A stretch of DNA of 52,058 bases from an uncultured Phycisphaerales bacterium (GCA_903868035.1 CAIPTQ010000253.1:1-52058), one strand, 5' to 3'. Positions 25,433 through 33,770 are shown, numbered from the stretch's first letter. Notes: a model not told the origin generated them from the letters alone. Numbers and translations: made by a program.

Positions 25433-26665
25433 ATGCGGCTTTCTCCTTTCATCTTGTCCCTGGCCATTCTCGGCACCTTCACCTTCCCCCTCCCAGCCGC
25501 CGAACCCGCCACACCCGCACCCACCCTCGAAGTGCGCGATTGGCGCTACGTCCTGACCATTCATGAAATCGCCCGCGCCGATGATGAAGAACGCCTCGCC
25601 AAACTCGTCGGCGATAACCCTGATCGCATGCTCGCCCGCCTCCCCGATGGCTCAACCGTCGTCCACGTCGCCGCCGAGGCCGGAGCCCTCAAGTCCCTCC
25701 GCATCCTGGGCAAGGCCGGCGCGGACCTTAATGTTGTCGATCTAAAAGGCCACACGCCCCTCTCCGTCGCCATCGGCATGCACTTCTCCACCACCGTTAA
25801 GACCCTCGTCGAACTCGGCGTCAACGTCAATCGCGAGGGGGCCGTCGAGGCCGAAGCCCCCATGCCCCCCCTCACCCTGGCCATGCGCCGCGGCTATTCC
25901 GATATCGTAACCACCCTCCTGGACGCCAAAGCCAACGTCGATCAGGTCGCCTCCGACGGCAGCACCCCCCTCACCGCCGGTGCCGCCAACGGCCATGCCG
26001 AGTCCGTGAAGTTCCTTCTCGCCCACGGTGCCGGCGTCGATGCCAAAAACCGCGATGGCGACACGCCCCTCATCCTCGCCGTCCGCCGCGGCTATACCGA
26101 CGTCGCCAATGTGCTCCTGGACGCCAAAGCCGACGTCAACTTCGTCGCCCCCGATGGCAACACCCCTCTCACAGCCGCCGCCGCCGCCGGGCGTTGGGAC
26201 GAGGTCGCCTTGCTCCTGGACCGCGGTGCCACCGTCAACGCCGCCGATGCCGCCGGCATGTCCGCGCTGCTCCACGCCACTATCGCCGGTAATGTTCCCA
26301 CCGTCGAGTTGCTCCTGGCCAAAGGTGCCGATCCCAAATTTACCGACAAGAAAAACCGCGCCCCCCTCTCCCTCACACAGTCCCCCACGCTCTGGAAAAT
26401 GCTCGTCGCCAAGGGTGCCGACGTCAATGCCCAGGTGCAGGGCGCCACCCCCCTCCAGCATTTCATTCTAGACGGCAACCTCGCCCTGGTGAAAGCCTGG
26501 CTCGTCTATAAGCCCAACCCCCTGGTCCCCGACCGCAAAGGCCTTACCGCCAAGGAACTCGCCCGCCAGCAAGCCGGCGCTGCTGTCCTCGGCGACCGCC
26601 GCGAAATCGCCCGCCTCCTGGAGGCCTACCAGAACGAATACTTCGCCCAACTGCCTTCACAATAA
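25433..26665 (+). CDS. Secreted ankyrin-repeat protein
   Basis: 410 residues from the ATG at 25433 (GGGAGG, 6-nt spacing). Signal peptide (about 1-23, 'LSLAILGTFTFPLPAAE'), then roughly nine to ten ankyrin repeats of about 33 residues between residues 50 and 390. Clear repeat cores are 'DGSTVVHVAAEAGALKSLRILGKAGADLN', 'GSTPLTAGAANGHAESVKFLLAHGAGVD' and 'GDTPLILAVRRGYTDVANVLLDAKADV'. It should be a periplasmic or surface protein-binding scaffold. Third codon positions are strongly C-biased, like its neighbours. It is divergent from the CarboxypepD_reg/SGNH lipoprotein set, and a functional link is possible but unproven. Confidence 0.9.
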   Translation: MRLSPFILSLAILGTFTFPLPAAEPATPAPTLEVRDWRYVLTIHEIARADDEERLAKLVGDNPDRMLARLPDGSTVVHVAAEAGALKSLRILGKAGADLNVVDLKGHTPLSVAIGMHFSTTVKTLVELGVNVNREGAVEAEAPMPPLTLAMRRGYSDIVTTLLDAKANVDQVASDGSTPLTAGAANGHAESVKFLLAHGAGVDAKNRDGDTPLILAVRRGYTDVANVLLDAKADVNFVAPDGNTPLTAAAAAGRWDEVALLLDRGATVNAADAAGMSALLHATIAGNVPTVELLLAKGADPKFTDKKNRAPLSLTQSPTLWKMLVAKGADVNAQVQGATPLQHFILDGNLALVKAWLVYKPNPLVPDRKGLTAKELARQQAGAAVLGDRREIARLLEAYQNEYFAQLPSQ

Positions 26666-26764
26666 CGCGCCGCACTAACTAGCCCGGCATGGCAATGCCC
26701 TGCCCGTTCGCCTGCTGCATAATTGCGTTCCTCGTCGATGCAGGGATTCCGCCCCATCCGGAAA

Positions 26765-26820
26765 GGGAAAAGGGGACAGGGAAAGGGGACAGGGAAAGGG
26801 GACAGGAACGGGACAGGAAC
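26765..26820. repeat. Purine-only GGGAAAGGGGACA tandem repeat
   Basis: About three copies of a 13-bp unit GGGAAAGGGGACA, then two shorter GGGACAGGAAC units. The plus strand is almost entirely purine. A related GGGGAAGGGGATAGGG tract lies inside murF (48504-48540). Confidence 0.8.
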
Positions 26821-26957
26821 CATTTCCCTCGTATTTCCAAGCATTCCGCCTCATTTCGCCTCCATCTGCCACGCATCTACATCCTCCAATTTAACAACTT
26901 CCTCTTTCCGCAGCCGCCTGCGCGGCCAGGGCACGCCCCGTCGCCCAAGCTCGTAGG

Positions 26958-27653
26958 TCATATTCGCAGCGCCTTCCCGCACTGCCTGCATCTGCCCTCG
27001 CGCCCCCGCTGCGCGGCTGGCACTTTATACCGCTTCCCGCAGTGGGGGCAGGTCGCCACGATCCATTCGTCCCCGTTCGCCGCCTCCCGCCTGGATGCTG
27101 TCGGCGGCATGGACTCGGTGCGCACGTTCGCCGCCGCCTCTCTCCCGGCTGTCGGCCTTCCCGCACGCCGCGGCGTCGCACGCCGGCGATGCAGCATCCG
27201 CAACGCCGGCACCCGGTTGGGATCCACCACCACCGCCCGCAGCAACCCCAATATGATCAGGCCTACGCCCACCCCCAGTATGCCCGTGCGTATGCCGTTC
27301 CACGTCTCTATTGCCGCCAGCCGCCCATTGTCGTTGTCCCGGATGTCCCCCGCCAGAAAATGCAGCCCCGGGGTGATCACGCTCCACGCCATCACCCACT
27401 TGATCCAAAACCAACGGCACGCCCGGATCATGTCGCCCTGAAAATGCCCGCACTCCGGACATGCCGCCATCGCCACGCCCTTCTCCAGCGCCCCCTCCAG
27501 GTCGCTCTCCGCCGCCCCCGACGAGCGCATGATCCCGCCCCATCCGGACCCGGAGCCGAAGCCAATGCGGCTAAATGTGTATTCATATATGCATCCACAT
27601 GCCTCACATGTGCCTTGCCGGGTCGCCCGCCCCCGCCGAAAGGTCATCCACAT
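26958..27653 (-). CDS. Zinc-ribbon membrane protein of unknown function
   Basis: 231 residues. An N-terminal 'CEACGC' and a 'CPECGHF' pair at about residues 65-68 could bind zinc. Two hydrophobic segments follow ('WFWIKWVMAWSVITPGLHFL' and 'TGILGVGVGLIILGLLRAVVV'). The C-terminus is a classic zinc ribbon, 'CPHCGKRYKVPAAQRGREGRCRQCG'. Such C-terminal ribbons are frequent in planctomycete membrane proteins. The likely start is at 27653, but shorter forms are possible. No enzymatic motif. A similar architecture recurs at 32471-33640. Confidence 0.6.
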   Translation of the reverse strand: MWMTFRRGRATRQGTCEACGCIYEYTFSRIGFGSGSGWGGIMRSSGAAESDLEGALEKGVAMAACPECGHFQGDMIRACRWFWIKWVMAWSVITPGLHFLAGDIRDNDNGRLAAIETWNGIRTGILGVGVGLIILGLLRAVVVDPNRVPALRMLHRRRATPRRAGRPTAGREAAANVRTESMPPTASRREAANGDEWIVATCPHCGKRYKVPAAQRGREGRCRQCGKALRI

Positions 27654-28000
27654 GCGCTTCCCTCGTCAGTGAACTTGCCGCGCCGCATGCAAAAGTATCG
27701 CCCCGCCGCCGCGTCGCCGCAACCAGACTCCAAAGCCGCCTCCGGCACCGACCGCCATCTCCGCTGCCCCCCCCGCCCACAATCCTGCTCTTTCTATTGC
27801 TCGTTATACCGGCAAAAAGTGGAGCGCCACCGTGTCGGCACACGCGCAAAGCAGCTCCACACCCGCTCCACCCCCGCGCATCCCGCTCGCCAACCCGCTC
27901 GGCCCACGCGAAACATAGCGCAAAAAACGCGGAAATCAGCTCCTTATGCAGGCTATTAAGTCAAATAATAAAAATCGACCAACAAATCCAGAATCCACTG
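27654..28000. other. Intergenic, no gene seen
   Basis: Spacer upstream of the feoA promoter. It is C-rich on plus, then turns AT-rich from about 27950. Open frames crossing it have no family resemblance. Confidence 0.55.
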
Positions 28001-28029
28001 TTGAAACTCAGTCTCATTGGCGATATAGT
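28001..28029 (+). promoter_or_regulatory. feoA promoter overlapped by a 7-1-7 operator (Fur/DtxR-like)
   Basis: TTGAAA (28001-28006), 17-bp spacer, TATAGT (28024-28029). TGAAACTCAGTCTCA (28002-28016) is a dyad of two 7-bp arms around one base, with one mismatched pair. It matches the Fur 7-1-7 core TGATAATNATTATCA at most outer positions and would block RNA polymerase. The predicted start leaves a leader of about 22 nt before the GTG at 28059. Confidence 0.6.
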
Positions 28030-28058
28030 GGAAACGTCTTCTGAGGTGCCACAAAATC

Positions 28059-28373
28059 GTGTCCACAACCCTCGACAACCGTACGATTCATCTGCCCACC
28101 ACCGCTCTACCGGCCCCAAAAACCGTTCGGCCATCCGTACGTAAAGGCTTGCGCCTGACAGACTTACATGTCGGAGACACCGCCCGCATCCTCCGCCTGG
28201 CCTTCCCCGATCCCGGCTGCCGCAAGCGCTTCGCCGAACTCGGCCTCGCCGAAGGCATGAAAGTCACCCTCACCGCCACCGGCGACACCCTCCTGCTGAT
28301 TGTCGGTGGGAGTCGTATGGGTTTGGCCGCCCGCTGTGCCGACGAAATATTCGTCTCCAAGATTAATCCATAA
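28059..28373 (+). CDS. feoA: FeoA-domain protein (first)
   Basis: 104 residues from a GTG start with a GAGG about 11 nt upstream. Residues 1-30 are a basic extension. From about 31 the SH3-like FeoA fold is seen: 'LRLTDLHVGDTARILRLAFPDPGCRKRFAELGLAEGMKVTLTATGDTLLLIVGGSRMGLAARCADEIFV', with the family's 'L..LG...G..V' and 'R.GLA...A..I.V' pattern. FeoA partners the ferrous iron permease FeoB; no feoB lies in this window. A second FeoA follows 29 bp downstream. Confidence 0.85.
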   Translation: MSTTLDNRTIHLPTTALPAPKTVRPSVRKGLRLTDLHVGDTARILRLAFPDPGCRKRFAELGLAEGMKVTLTATGDTLLLIVGGSRMGLAARCADEIFVSKINP

Positions 28374-28402
28374 AGCATTGCCATTAAACACGTTGCATCA
28401 CT

Positions 28403-28633
28403 ATGACCCTCGACCAACTCCCCCTGGGCCAGTCCGCCCAAGTCCTCAAACTCACCGGCGCCCCCGCCGTCCGCCGCCGTTTAATGGAAATGGGCATCAC
28501 CCCCGCCGCCACCATCCAAGCCATCCGCTGGGCTCCCTTAGGCGACCCCCTGGACATCAAAATTCGCGGCTACCACCTGAGTCTCCGCCGCGCGGAAGCC
28601 TCCGCCGTCGAACTCGTAACTACCTCTGAATAA
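28403..28633 (+). CDS. feoA: FeoA-domain protein (second)
   Basis: 76 residues, the usual length for FeoA: 'MTLDQLPLGQSAQVLKLTG', 'VRRRLMEMGITPAATIQAI', 'GDPLDIKIRGYHLSLRRAEASAVEL'. These are the full SH3-like signature blocks, better conserved than in the upstream copy. Its TAA overlaps the ATG of the next gene (TAATG), which suggests translational coupling. In other bacteria tandem feoA genes normally precede feoB; here an acetyltransferase takes that position. Confidence 0.88.
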   Translation: MTLDQLPLGQSAQVLKLTGAPAVRRRLMEMGITPAATIQAIRWAPLGDPLDIKIRGYHLSLRRAEASAVELVTTSE

Positions 28634-29667
28634 TGGACTTGCGCGACTGCCCGCAAAAGCATTTGATATTGCGCGCACTCTCGCCGAAAATCTCCCCCAT
28701 GGATTCCGCCTACCAATTAATCCGCCCCCTCCACGACCCCACCCTGGTCAATCGCGGCCTGCGCGTCCTCGTCGGCGGTCCCGAACAAGCCCCCGGCATC
28801 CCCACCCGCGGCACCCCCGACGAAATCACCGCAAAGCTCAGTGGCTTCATTACTTACGCGCAGTCCATCCACCTCGATTCCCGCCGCCAAGTCCTCGCCC
28901 TGCGCTCCTGTCCCAACGGCGAACAAGTCATTGTCGGCATGTGCCTGTGGGTCCCCGCCCCCGGCCGCACCGCCATGCTTTTTTGTCCCGCGCTCAGCGA
29001 TTTTCCCCAGTCCGCAGCCGCGACGCAACTTGCCATAACAGCAGCACTTACAGACGCACAGGCAGCCGGCGTCATCGTCGTCCAAGCCCTGATGGAACCC
29101 GCCGACGCCGCCGGCAAAACCGTCTTCGCCGCCGCCGGACTCACCCCATTAGCCACCCTCACCTACATGGAGCGCCGCCCTCCCACCTCCCCCCCCCCCC
29201 TCAATTTCCCCCCCGACCTCACCGTCGCCCCCTACCAGGAATCCACGCATAACTTCTTTAGGGAAGCCATCTTACGTAGCTACGAACAAACCCTCGACTG
29301 CCCTGCCCTCTCCAATATGCGCGACCTCGAAGACGTCATCACCGGCCACAAATCCGTCGGCATCTTCGACCCCCAGCTTTGGGCCGTCCTCCTCCGCTAC
29401 GGTAAACCCTTGGGCTGCCTGCTGTTAGCCGAAATCCCCGCGCGCCGCGGCCTGGAACTGGTCTATCTGGGCCTCACCCCCGAAGCCCGCGGCCAGGGCC
29501 TCGGCCGCCTGCTCATGCAGCGCGTCCTGGCGATTTCCGCCCGCCGCTGCTTCGATGTGGCGACCCTGGCCGTCGATGCCGCCAATCTGCCGGCCGTGCG
29601 GCTGTACCGGCGCTGCGGTTACACCAGCGTGGCCCAGCGCGTGGCGCTGGTAAAGCGGCTGATTTAG
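28633..29667 (+). CDS. GNAT-family N-acetyltransferase (tandem GNAT)
   Basis: 344 residues from the overlapping ATG; a second ATG at 28699 begins 'MDSAYQLIRPL' and may be the real start. The C-terminal GNAT domain is clear: 'LELVYLGLTPEARGQGLGRLLMQRVLAIS' has the acetyl-CoA R/Q-G-x-G motif, followed by 'FDVATLAVDAANLPAVRLYRRCGYT'. The N-terminal half (about 70-180: 'MCLWVPAPGRTAMLFCP', 'GVIVVQALMEPADAAGKTVFAAAGL') looks like a second, degenerate GNAT fold. The substrate is unknown. Coupling to two feoA genes suggests iron-dependent expression (inference). Confidence 0.82.
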   Translation: MDLRDCPQKHLILRALSPKISPMDSAYQLIRPLHDPTLVNRGLRVLVGGPEQAPGIPTRGTPDEITAKLSGFITYAQSIHLDSRRQVLALRSCPNGEQVIVGMCLWVPAPGRTAMLFCPALSDFPQSAAATQLAITAALTDAQAAGVIVVQALMEPADAAGKTVFAAAGLTPLATLTYMERRPPTSPPPLNFPPDLTVAPYQESTHNFFREAILRSYEQTLDCPALSNMRDLEDVITGHKSVGIFDPQLWAVLLRYGKPLGCLLLAEIPARRGLELVYLGLTPEARGQGLGRLLMQRVLAISARRCFDVATLAVDAANLPAVRLYRRCGYTSVAQRVALVKRLI

Positions 29668-29793
29668 CGCGCCGCGCGCCCCCGCCCGCACAGCATGGGC
29701 GAAAGCGCGCCGGCCACAAGCCGTGGTGGTGGGCAACGCATAATCACGGTCTTTCGCGCCGCGACACACCCCCACCGCTTGCGAGGCGCGGGG

Positions 29794-29934
29794 TTATCAA
29801 CAATAGACGCCGGCCTATGTGCATAAACAGGGGGGAAAAATATTTTTTGGAGCGCAAGTATCGGCGGCTAAAACAGAACGCGTTGTGGAAAAAAAACCCG
29901 CGAAAAAGAGTGTTGTCAATCTCCTGCTGTGGTG
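29794..29934. other. oriC: Candidate replication origin (oriC) upstream of dnaA
   Basis: TGTGCATAA (29818-29826) is, on minus, a perfect TTATNCACA DnaA box. TTATCAACA (29794-29802) and TGTGGAAAA (29884-29892, complement TTTTCCACA) differ from TTATCCACA by one base each. An AT-rich patch AAAAATATTTTTT (29836-29848) could be an unwinding element. The region is markedly AT-richer than its flanks and lies about 320 bp before dnaA. Confidence 0.55.
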
Positions 29935-30147
29935 CTAACTTTCTCCTTCAATTGGAACGCCAAGCGAGTGCAGCAACAGTTCGCGGGCGGATGTGATTGC
30001 CGCCCGGCACTTATGGAGCATGTTTTTCATTTCCGGCGGGTCTGGTCGTGGGATTCCCACCCGCTTCATGATGTGTGTTTGTGACAGCCCAACCGTCAGG
30101 TGGAATCGGCAGGCCCAAGCCGGCCGCGAATTCCGCCTCCGGATCAC
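29935..30147 (-). CDS. Small ORF with bL30-like C-terminal motif (doubtful)
   Basis: 70 residues from a GTG. 'GLSQTHIMKRVGI' followed by 'PRPDPPEMKNMLHKCRAAI' recalls the end of ribosomal protein bL30 ('GL.....V.R.DTPE.RGMI.KV'), but the usual N-terminal 'RS.IG' is missing and the spacing differs by about four residues. There is no clear ribosome site at the GTG. The composition is less GC-rich than surrounding genes. It may be a real small gene, a decayed one or chance. Confidence 0.25.
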   Translation of the reverse strand: MIRRRNSRPAWACRFHLTVGLSQTHIMKRVGIPRPDPPEMKNMLHKCRAAITSARELLLHSLGVPIEGES

Positions 30148-30255
30148 TTTTTGCCCGCGCAGGAGCGCCGGCCTGAATTCCAGAACCAGGACGGTTCAAC
30201 ATCGTGCGTTGGTTTGAAGCCCCACCCATGCCGGGGCTTCCACAAGGAGTCGCCG

Positions 30256-31761
30256 ATGACCGCCGTCGCGCCCGTCATGGAAGATGTTGCCGCCGCTGAT
30301 TTAACTCCCCAGATGCCAATCGAGGATCACGGGCCGGATGCCGATGGCCCCGGTCTGGCCGCCGGCATCGCGGCGGAGCTTCATGTGCGCATCGGGGAGG
30401 AGCGCTTCGACCTGTGGTTTGACCGCAAGACGCGTTTTCTGATGGCGGGCAATACGCTGATCGTGGAAGTCGCCAACGCCTTTGCCGCCCGGTGGATCGC
30501 CGGCAAATTCCGCGCCGACCTTTTGGCCGCCGCCGGGCAGACGCTGGGGCGCGAGGTGGAACTCTCCATCCGCGTCAGCGAGCGCCTGGCCGCGGATCAC
30601 GCCCGGCCGGCGGACATGCCCGCGGCACCCGCGCCCGGCGCGCCCGCCAATGGCCGCATCGGCATCTCCAGCGGACCCCAGCCCCTGTCCCCGCTCAAGT
30701 ACACGCTGGAGGAGTTTGTCGTCGGGCCGTGCAACCAACTGGCGTATCATGCCGCTGTGCGCGTGGCCGAGAAACCGGGGCAGGAGTTCAACCCGCTGTT
30801 CATCCACGGCCACTGCGGCCTGGGCAAGACGCACCTGTTGCAGGGCATCTGCCAGCGCTTCGCCAAGCTCCATCCGGGGAAAAAGTGGCTCTACCTGACC
30901 GGCGAGCAGTTCACCAATGAATTCCTGGAGGCGATCCGCACGCACAAGACCGACGCCTTCCGCCGCCGCCTGCGCAGCGCGGAACTGCTGGTGCTGGACG
31001 ATGTACACTTTCTGGGGAACAAGAAGGCCACGCAGGAGGAATTCCTGCACACGTTCAACCAGGTGGACGCCTCCGGCAAGCAGATCGTGCTGGCCAGCGA
31101 CTGCGCCCCGCGGCAGATTCAAGCCTTGAGCGAGCAGCTCTCCACCCGGTTTGTCTCCGGGATGGTGCTGCGGATCGATTCGCCGGACCTGCCGACGCGG
31201 CTGGAGATTCTGCGGCGGCGCGTGGCGAAAAACGGGTGGAACATCAGCGATGCGGTGCTGATGCACATCGCGCGGACGGCCGTCAGCAGCGTGCGCGAGC
31301 TGGAGGGTCTGCTCTTGCAGGTGGTCGCGGGGATCGACCTGATCAACACGGGGCAGGCGGATGCGAGTGCGGGCGGCGAGATCGGCGGCGTGTTGGCGGG
31401 CATTCGCCAGCGGATGGCAATGCGGGGGCCGGTGCCCGTGGAGCGGATTGTGGCGGCGGTGGCGGAGCATTTCGCGCTGGCCGAGGAGGCGCTGCTGGGC
31501 GCAGGGCGGGAGAAACTGGTGTCCGCGGCCCGTGCCGTGGCGATGTATCTGGCCCGGCAGCATACTGGGATGAGCTACCCGGAGATCGGGCGGGCGTTGG
31601 GGGGAAAGAACCATTCGACGGTGATCGCCGCCTGCCAGCGCGTCGAGGGGATGATGACGGGCGGCGAGCTATTGTGCTGGAACACGCCGGCGGGTCCGCG
31701 GAACCAGGGGATGGCGGATATTGTGCATGAGTTGGAGGGGGCGGTGCGGCGGGTGAGGTGA
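30256..31761 (+). CDS. dnaA: Chromosomal replication initiator DnaA
   Basis: 501 residues from the ATG at 30256 (AAGGAG, 8-nt spacing). Domain I (about 35-105, 'RFDLWFDRKTRFLMAGNTLIVEVANAFAARWI'), a Pro/Ala linker, AAA+ domain with Walker A 'GHCGLGKTHLL' and Walker B 'LLVLDDVHFL', 'STRFVSGMVLRI', and domain IV with the DNA-binding signature 'MSYPEIGRALGGKNHSTVIAAC'. DnaA melts oriC and loads the replicative helicase. The upstream gene-poor, AT-rich stretch with DnaA boxes fits an origin. dnaN is not downstream. Confidence 0.95.
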   Translation: MTAVAPVMEDVAAADLTPQMPIEDHGPDADGPGLAAGIAAELHVRIGEERFDLWFDRKTRFLMAGNTLIVEVANAFAARWIAGKFRADLLAAAGQTLGREVELSIRVSERLAADHARPADMPAAPAPGAPANGRIGISSGPQPLSPLKYTLEEFVVGPCNQLAYHAAVRVAEKPGQEFNPLFIHGHCGLGKTHLLQGICQRFAKLHPGKKWLYLTGEQFTNEFLEAIRTHKTDAFRRRLRSAELLVLDDVHFLGNKKATQEEFLHTFNQVDASGKQIVLASDCAPRQIQALSEQLSTRFVSGMVLRIDSPDLPTRLEILRRRVAKNGWNISDAVLMHIARTAVSSVRELEGLLLQVVAGIDLINTGQADASAGGEIGGVLAGIRQRMAMRGPVPVERIVAAVAEHFALAEEALLGAGREKLVSAARAVAMYLARQHTGMSYPEIGRALGGKNHSTVIAACQRVEGMMTGGELLCWNTPAGPRNQGMADIVHELEGAVRRVR

Positions 31762-31787
31762 TTTTCGATTTGTGGGACGCTCCGGCG

Positions 31788-32441
31788 TTACTTGGGGCTC
31801 AGGCTCAGCGTGATCTGGTCGATGTTGATATGCCCCCAGCCGCCGGTCTCTTGGTCCACGATCTGGAGGGTGGCGGTTTTGCCGGCCAGGGAGGAGAGAT
31901 TCCAGGTGTACCATTCGAGATGTTCGTCATTCTTGCCGGTGGCCGTACGGGCGACGGCACCGTCTACGATCAGATTGATGCAGGTGGTGCCGGGGTGATC
32001 GCCGCCGCCGATAAGGAAATTGAGATAGCGGTGCTTGATTTTGAAGGGCGGGGAGGTGAGGGTGCCGGTGGCGGCGTCGTTGCCGCCGACGTAGGTGTTG
32101 ACCAGGCCGCCGCCAAGGAATCCGGAGACGGCATTTTGGTTTTCGAGCGTGCCATGGGCGGGGCCTTTGCCAAAGGCGGTGCCGGCGGCGGTCCAGTCGC
32201 CGTAGTCGGGGCCTTCAACGTCGGCCAAAATGACATCTTCGGCGGTCAGCTCGTCCACCCTGGTTTTCAGGTCGGCGAGTTGCTTCTGGAGGTCGTCCAA
32301 GCGGGCCTTGAGCGCGGCGTCGGCAGCCTCCGGGGCGGGGGCGGCGGGGGCGTGCATGAGGAAGAAGCCGACGGAAAAACAAAGGAGGAGCAGGAGTGCG
32401 GCCAGGAGAATGATCGGCAGCCGCTGGGAAGAATTCCACAT
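31788..32441 (-). CDS. Membrane-anchored protein with DUF4980-like (GH32-associated) module
   Basis: 217 residues from the ATG at 32441 (GAGG, 8-nt spacing). An N-terminal membrane anchor ('LPIILLAALLLLLCFSVGFFL', about 8-28), a short coiled coil (about 45-68, 'LKARLDDLQKQLADLKTRVDEL'), then a beta-sandwich: 'GPDYGDWTAAGTAFGKGPA', 'VSGFLGGGLVNTY', 'GTLTSPPFKI', 'YLNFLIGGGDHPGTTCINL', 'EWYTWNLSSLAGKTATLQIVD' and 'GGWGHINIDQI'. That sandwich is the module usually found at the front of GH32 fructanases. Here there is no hydrolase domain, so it may be a binding or scaffold protein at the membrane. Confidence 0.78.
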   Translation of the reverse strand: MWNSSQRLPIILLAALLLLLCFSVGFFLMHAPAAPAPEAADAALKARLDDLQKQLADLKTRVDELTAEDVILADVEGPDYGDWTAAGTAFGKGPAHGTLENQNAVSGFLGGGLVNTYVGGNDAATGTLTSPPFKIKHRYLNFLIGGGDHPGTTCINLIVDGAVARTATGKNDEHLEWYTWNLSSLAGKTATLQIVDQETGGWGHINIDQITLSLSPK

Positions 32442-32470
32442 GAGTAATTCCTCATGGTAGGACACATATC

Positions 32471-33640
32471 TCATTCAACGGTAACCGGCGGCGCGCCCGC
32501 CACGGGAGTGCCGCACTCGGGGCAGTTGGGGGATTTGAGCATGTGGAGCAGGTATCCGCACTTGACGCAGCACGGCTCTTCGATGCGGATATCGACGCGC
32601 AGGCCGCAGGCCGCGCAGGTGGTGCCGTTGACTTTGAAGTGCTGTTGGGCCTGGCAGCGCGGGCAGTGGCCGATCATTTCCAGCAGCGGGGCGGAGGCGT
32701 CGGCCGGCTGGTATTCGCCGCGGCGGTTGAGCCGCCCCAGCACGGCGATGGCGAGCACGCCGCAGGCGGCGGCGACGCCCGAAGCCCCCATCAGGCGCCC
32801 CAGAGTTTCGCCCTGGTCGCGCTGTTCTCCCAACAGCAGGTTGAAGCAGACGGCACAGAGCGTGGCCGCAGCCATCGTGCCCCACAGAACGATGGCCTGC
32901 GCCCCGGCCAGCGGCACCTGCAGCAGGAGTGTCAGCAGGCCGGTGATTGCCGCGGCACTTCCCAGGGCCATGGCCACCCGCATGACGCCATCCATATCCA
33001 CTTCGACCGCCCGCCAGATGCTGGCCAGGGCGATGAGCAACCCCACGACCCCGGCGCCCACGCCGGCCCAGCGGAAATAGCGGCGGTCGGATTGGCCGGC
33101 ATGCACCAGGTTCATCACGATGGTTGCGCCGAAGCCGCCCATGGCCAGGGCGGTGACGATCACCTTTTCGACCCGGCGCTCCGGCGCATCGATGAGCAGG
33201 GTGCCCACGCACAAGACCACAAAGATCAGCCCGGCTAGCGCAATGCCCGTCAGCGCGGCAATGCGGAATTGCTTCAGATGGATGGAAAAAAAGAGGGCCA
33301 CGGCCGGAATCCCGCACAGCAGCCAGTAGAAGAACAACTGCGCCATGTGCCCCGCGAAGCGCTCGGGGAGCAGATCCACCGACCAGATAAGCAGCAAGGC
33401 GATAATGAACTCCACGACGACCCAGACGATGGCCGCCAGGCCCCCGTCGCGCTTGGCCGGCGCATCCATGGCGTGGGATGCCGGCAGAATGAGGGCCACG
33501 GCGATGGCGGTCAGGAAGCTCGTCCCCGCCAGCCGCCAGAGTCCGCTGCCGGCGGCCGTCATGATGCCCACGGCGCCGGTGACGGCGGCAAACCCCAGGG
33601 CGACGAGCATGATGCGAAGAAGGATGCGGCGAAAGTTCAT
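32471..33640 (-). CDS. Multi-pass membrane protein with C-terminal zinc ribbons
   Basis: 389 residues. About eight to nine hydrophobic segments between residues 5 and 310, then two zinc-binding blocks: 'CPRCQAQQHFKVNGTTCAACG' (about 329-349) and 'CVKCGYLLHMLKSPNCPECG' (about 359-378). The second is the 'Cx2CGYxL..L....CPECG' ribbon common in planctomycete membrane proteins. It lies 29 bp upstream of the anchored DUF4980-like gene on the same strand, so both may be cotranscribed. No transport or enzyme motif; function unknown. Confidence 0.7.
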   Translation of the reverse strand: MNFRRILLRIMLVALGFAAVTGAVGIMTAAGSGLWRLAGTSFLTAIAVALILPASHAMDAPAKRDGGLAAIVWVVVEFIIALLLIWSVDLLPERFAGHMAQLFFYWLLCGIPAVALFFSIHLKQFRIAALTGIALAGLIFVVLCVGTLLIDAPERRVEKVIVTALAMGGFGATIVMNLVHAGQSDRRYFRWAGVGAGVVGLLIALASIWRAVEVDMDGVMRVAMALGSAAAITGLLTLLLQVPLAGAQAIVLWGTMAAATLCAVCFNLLLGEQRDQGETLGRLMGASGVAAACGVLAIAVLGRLNRRGEYQPADASAPLLEMIGHCPRCQAQQHFKVNGTTCAACGLRVDIRIEEPCCVKCGYLLHMLKSPNCPECGTPVAGAPPVTVE

Positions 33641-33770
33641 ACGACACCATTAAACAAACTCATGAACACCGGCCGGCACCCACCGCTCAGGATGTCGCCC
33701 AAATTTCCATGAGGAGACCGTTCCTTAAGGACGGGTGCGGACCCCGCGAATCATATCCGATCCGGCCGGC

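Noticed and set aside
26765..26820. CRISPR-like repeat array
   Set aside because: Units are contiguous purine repeats without unique spacers; no cas genes nearby.
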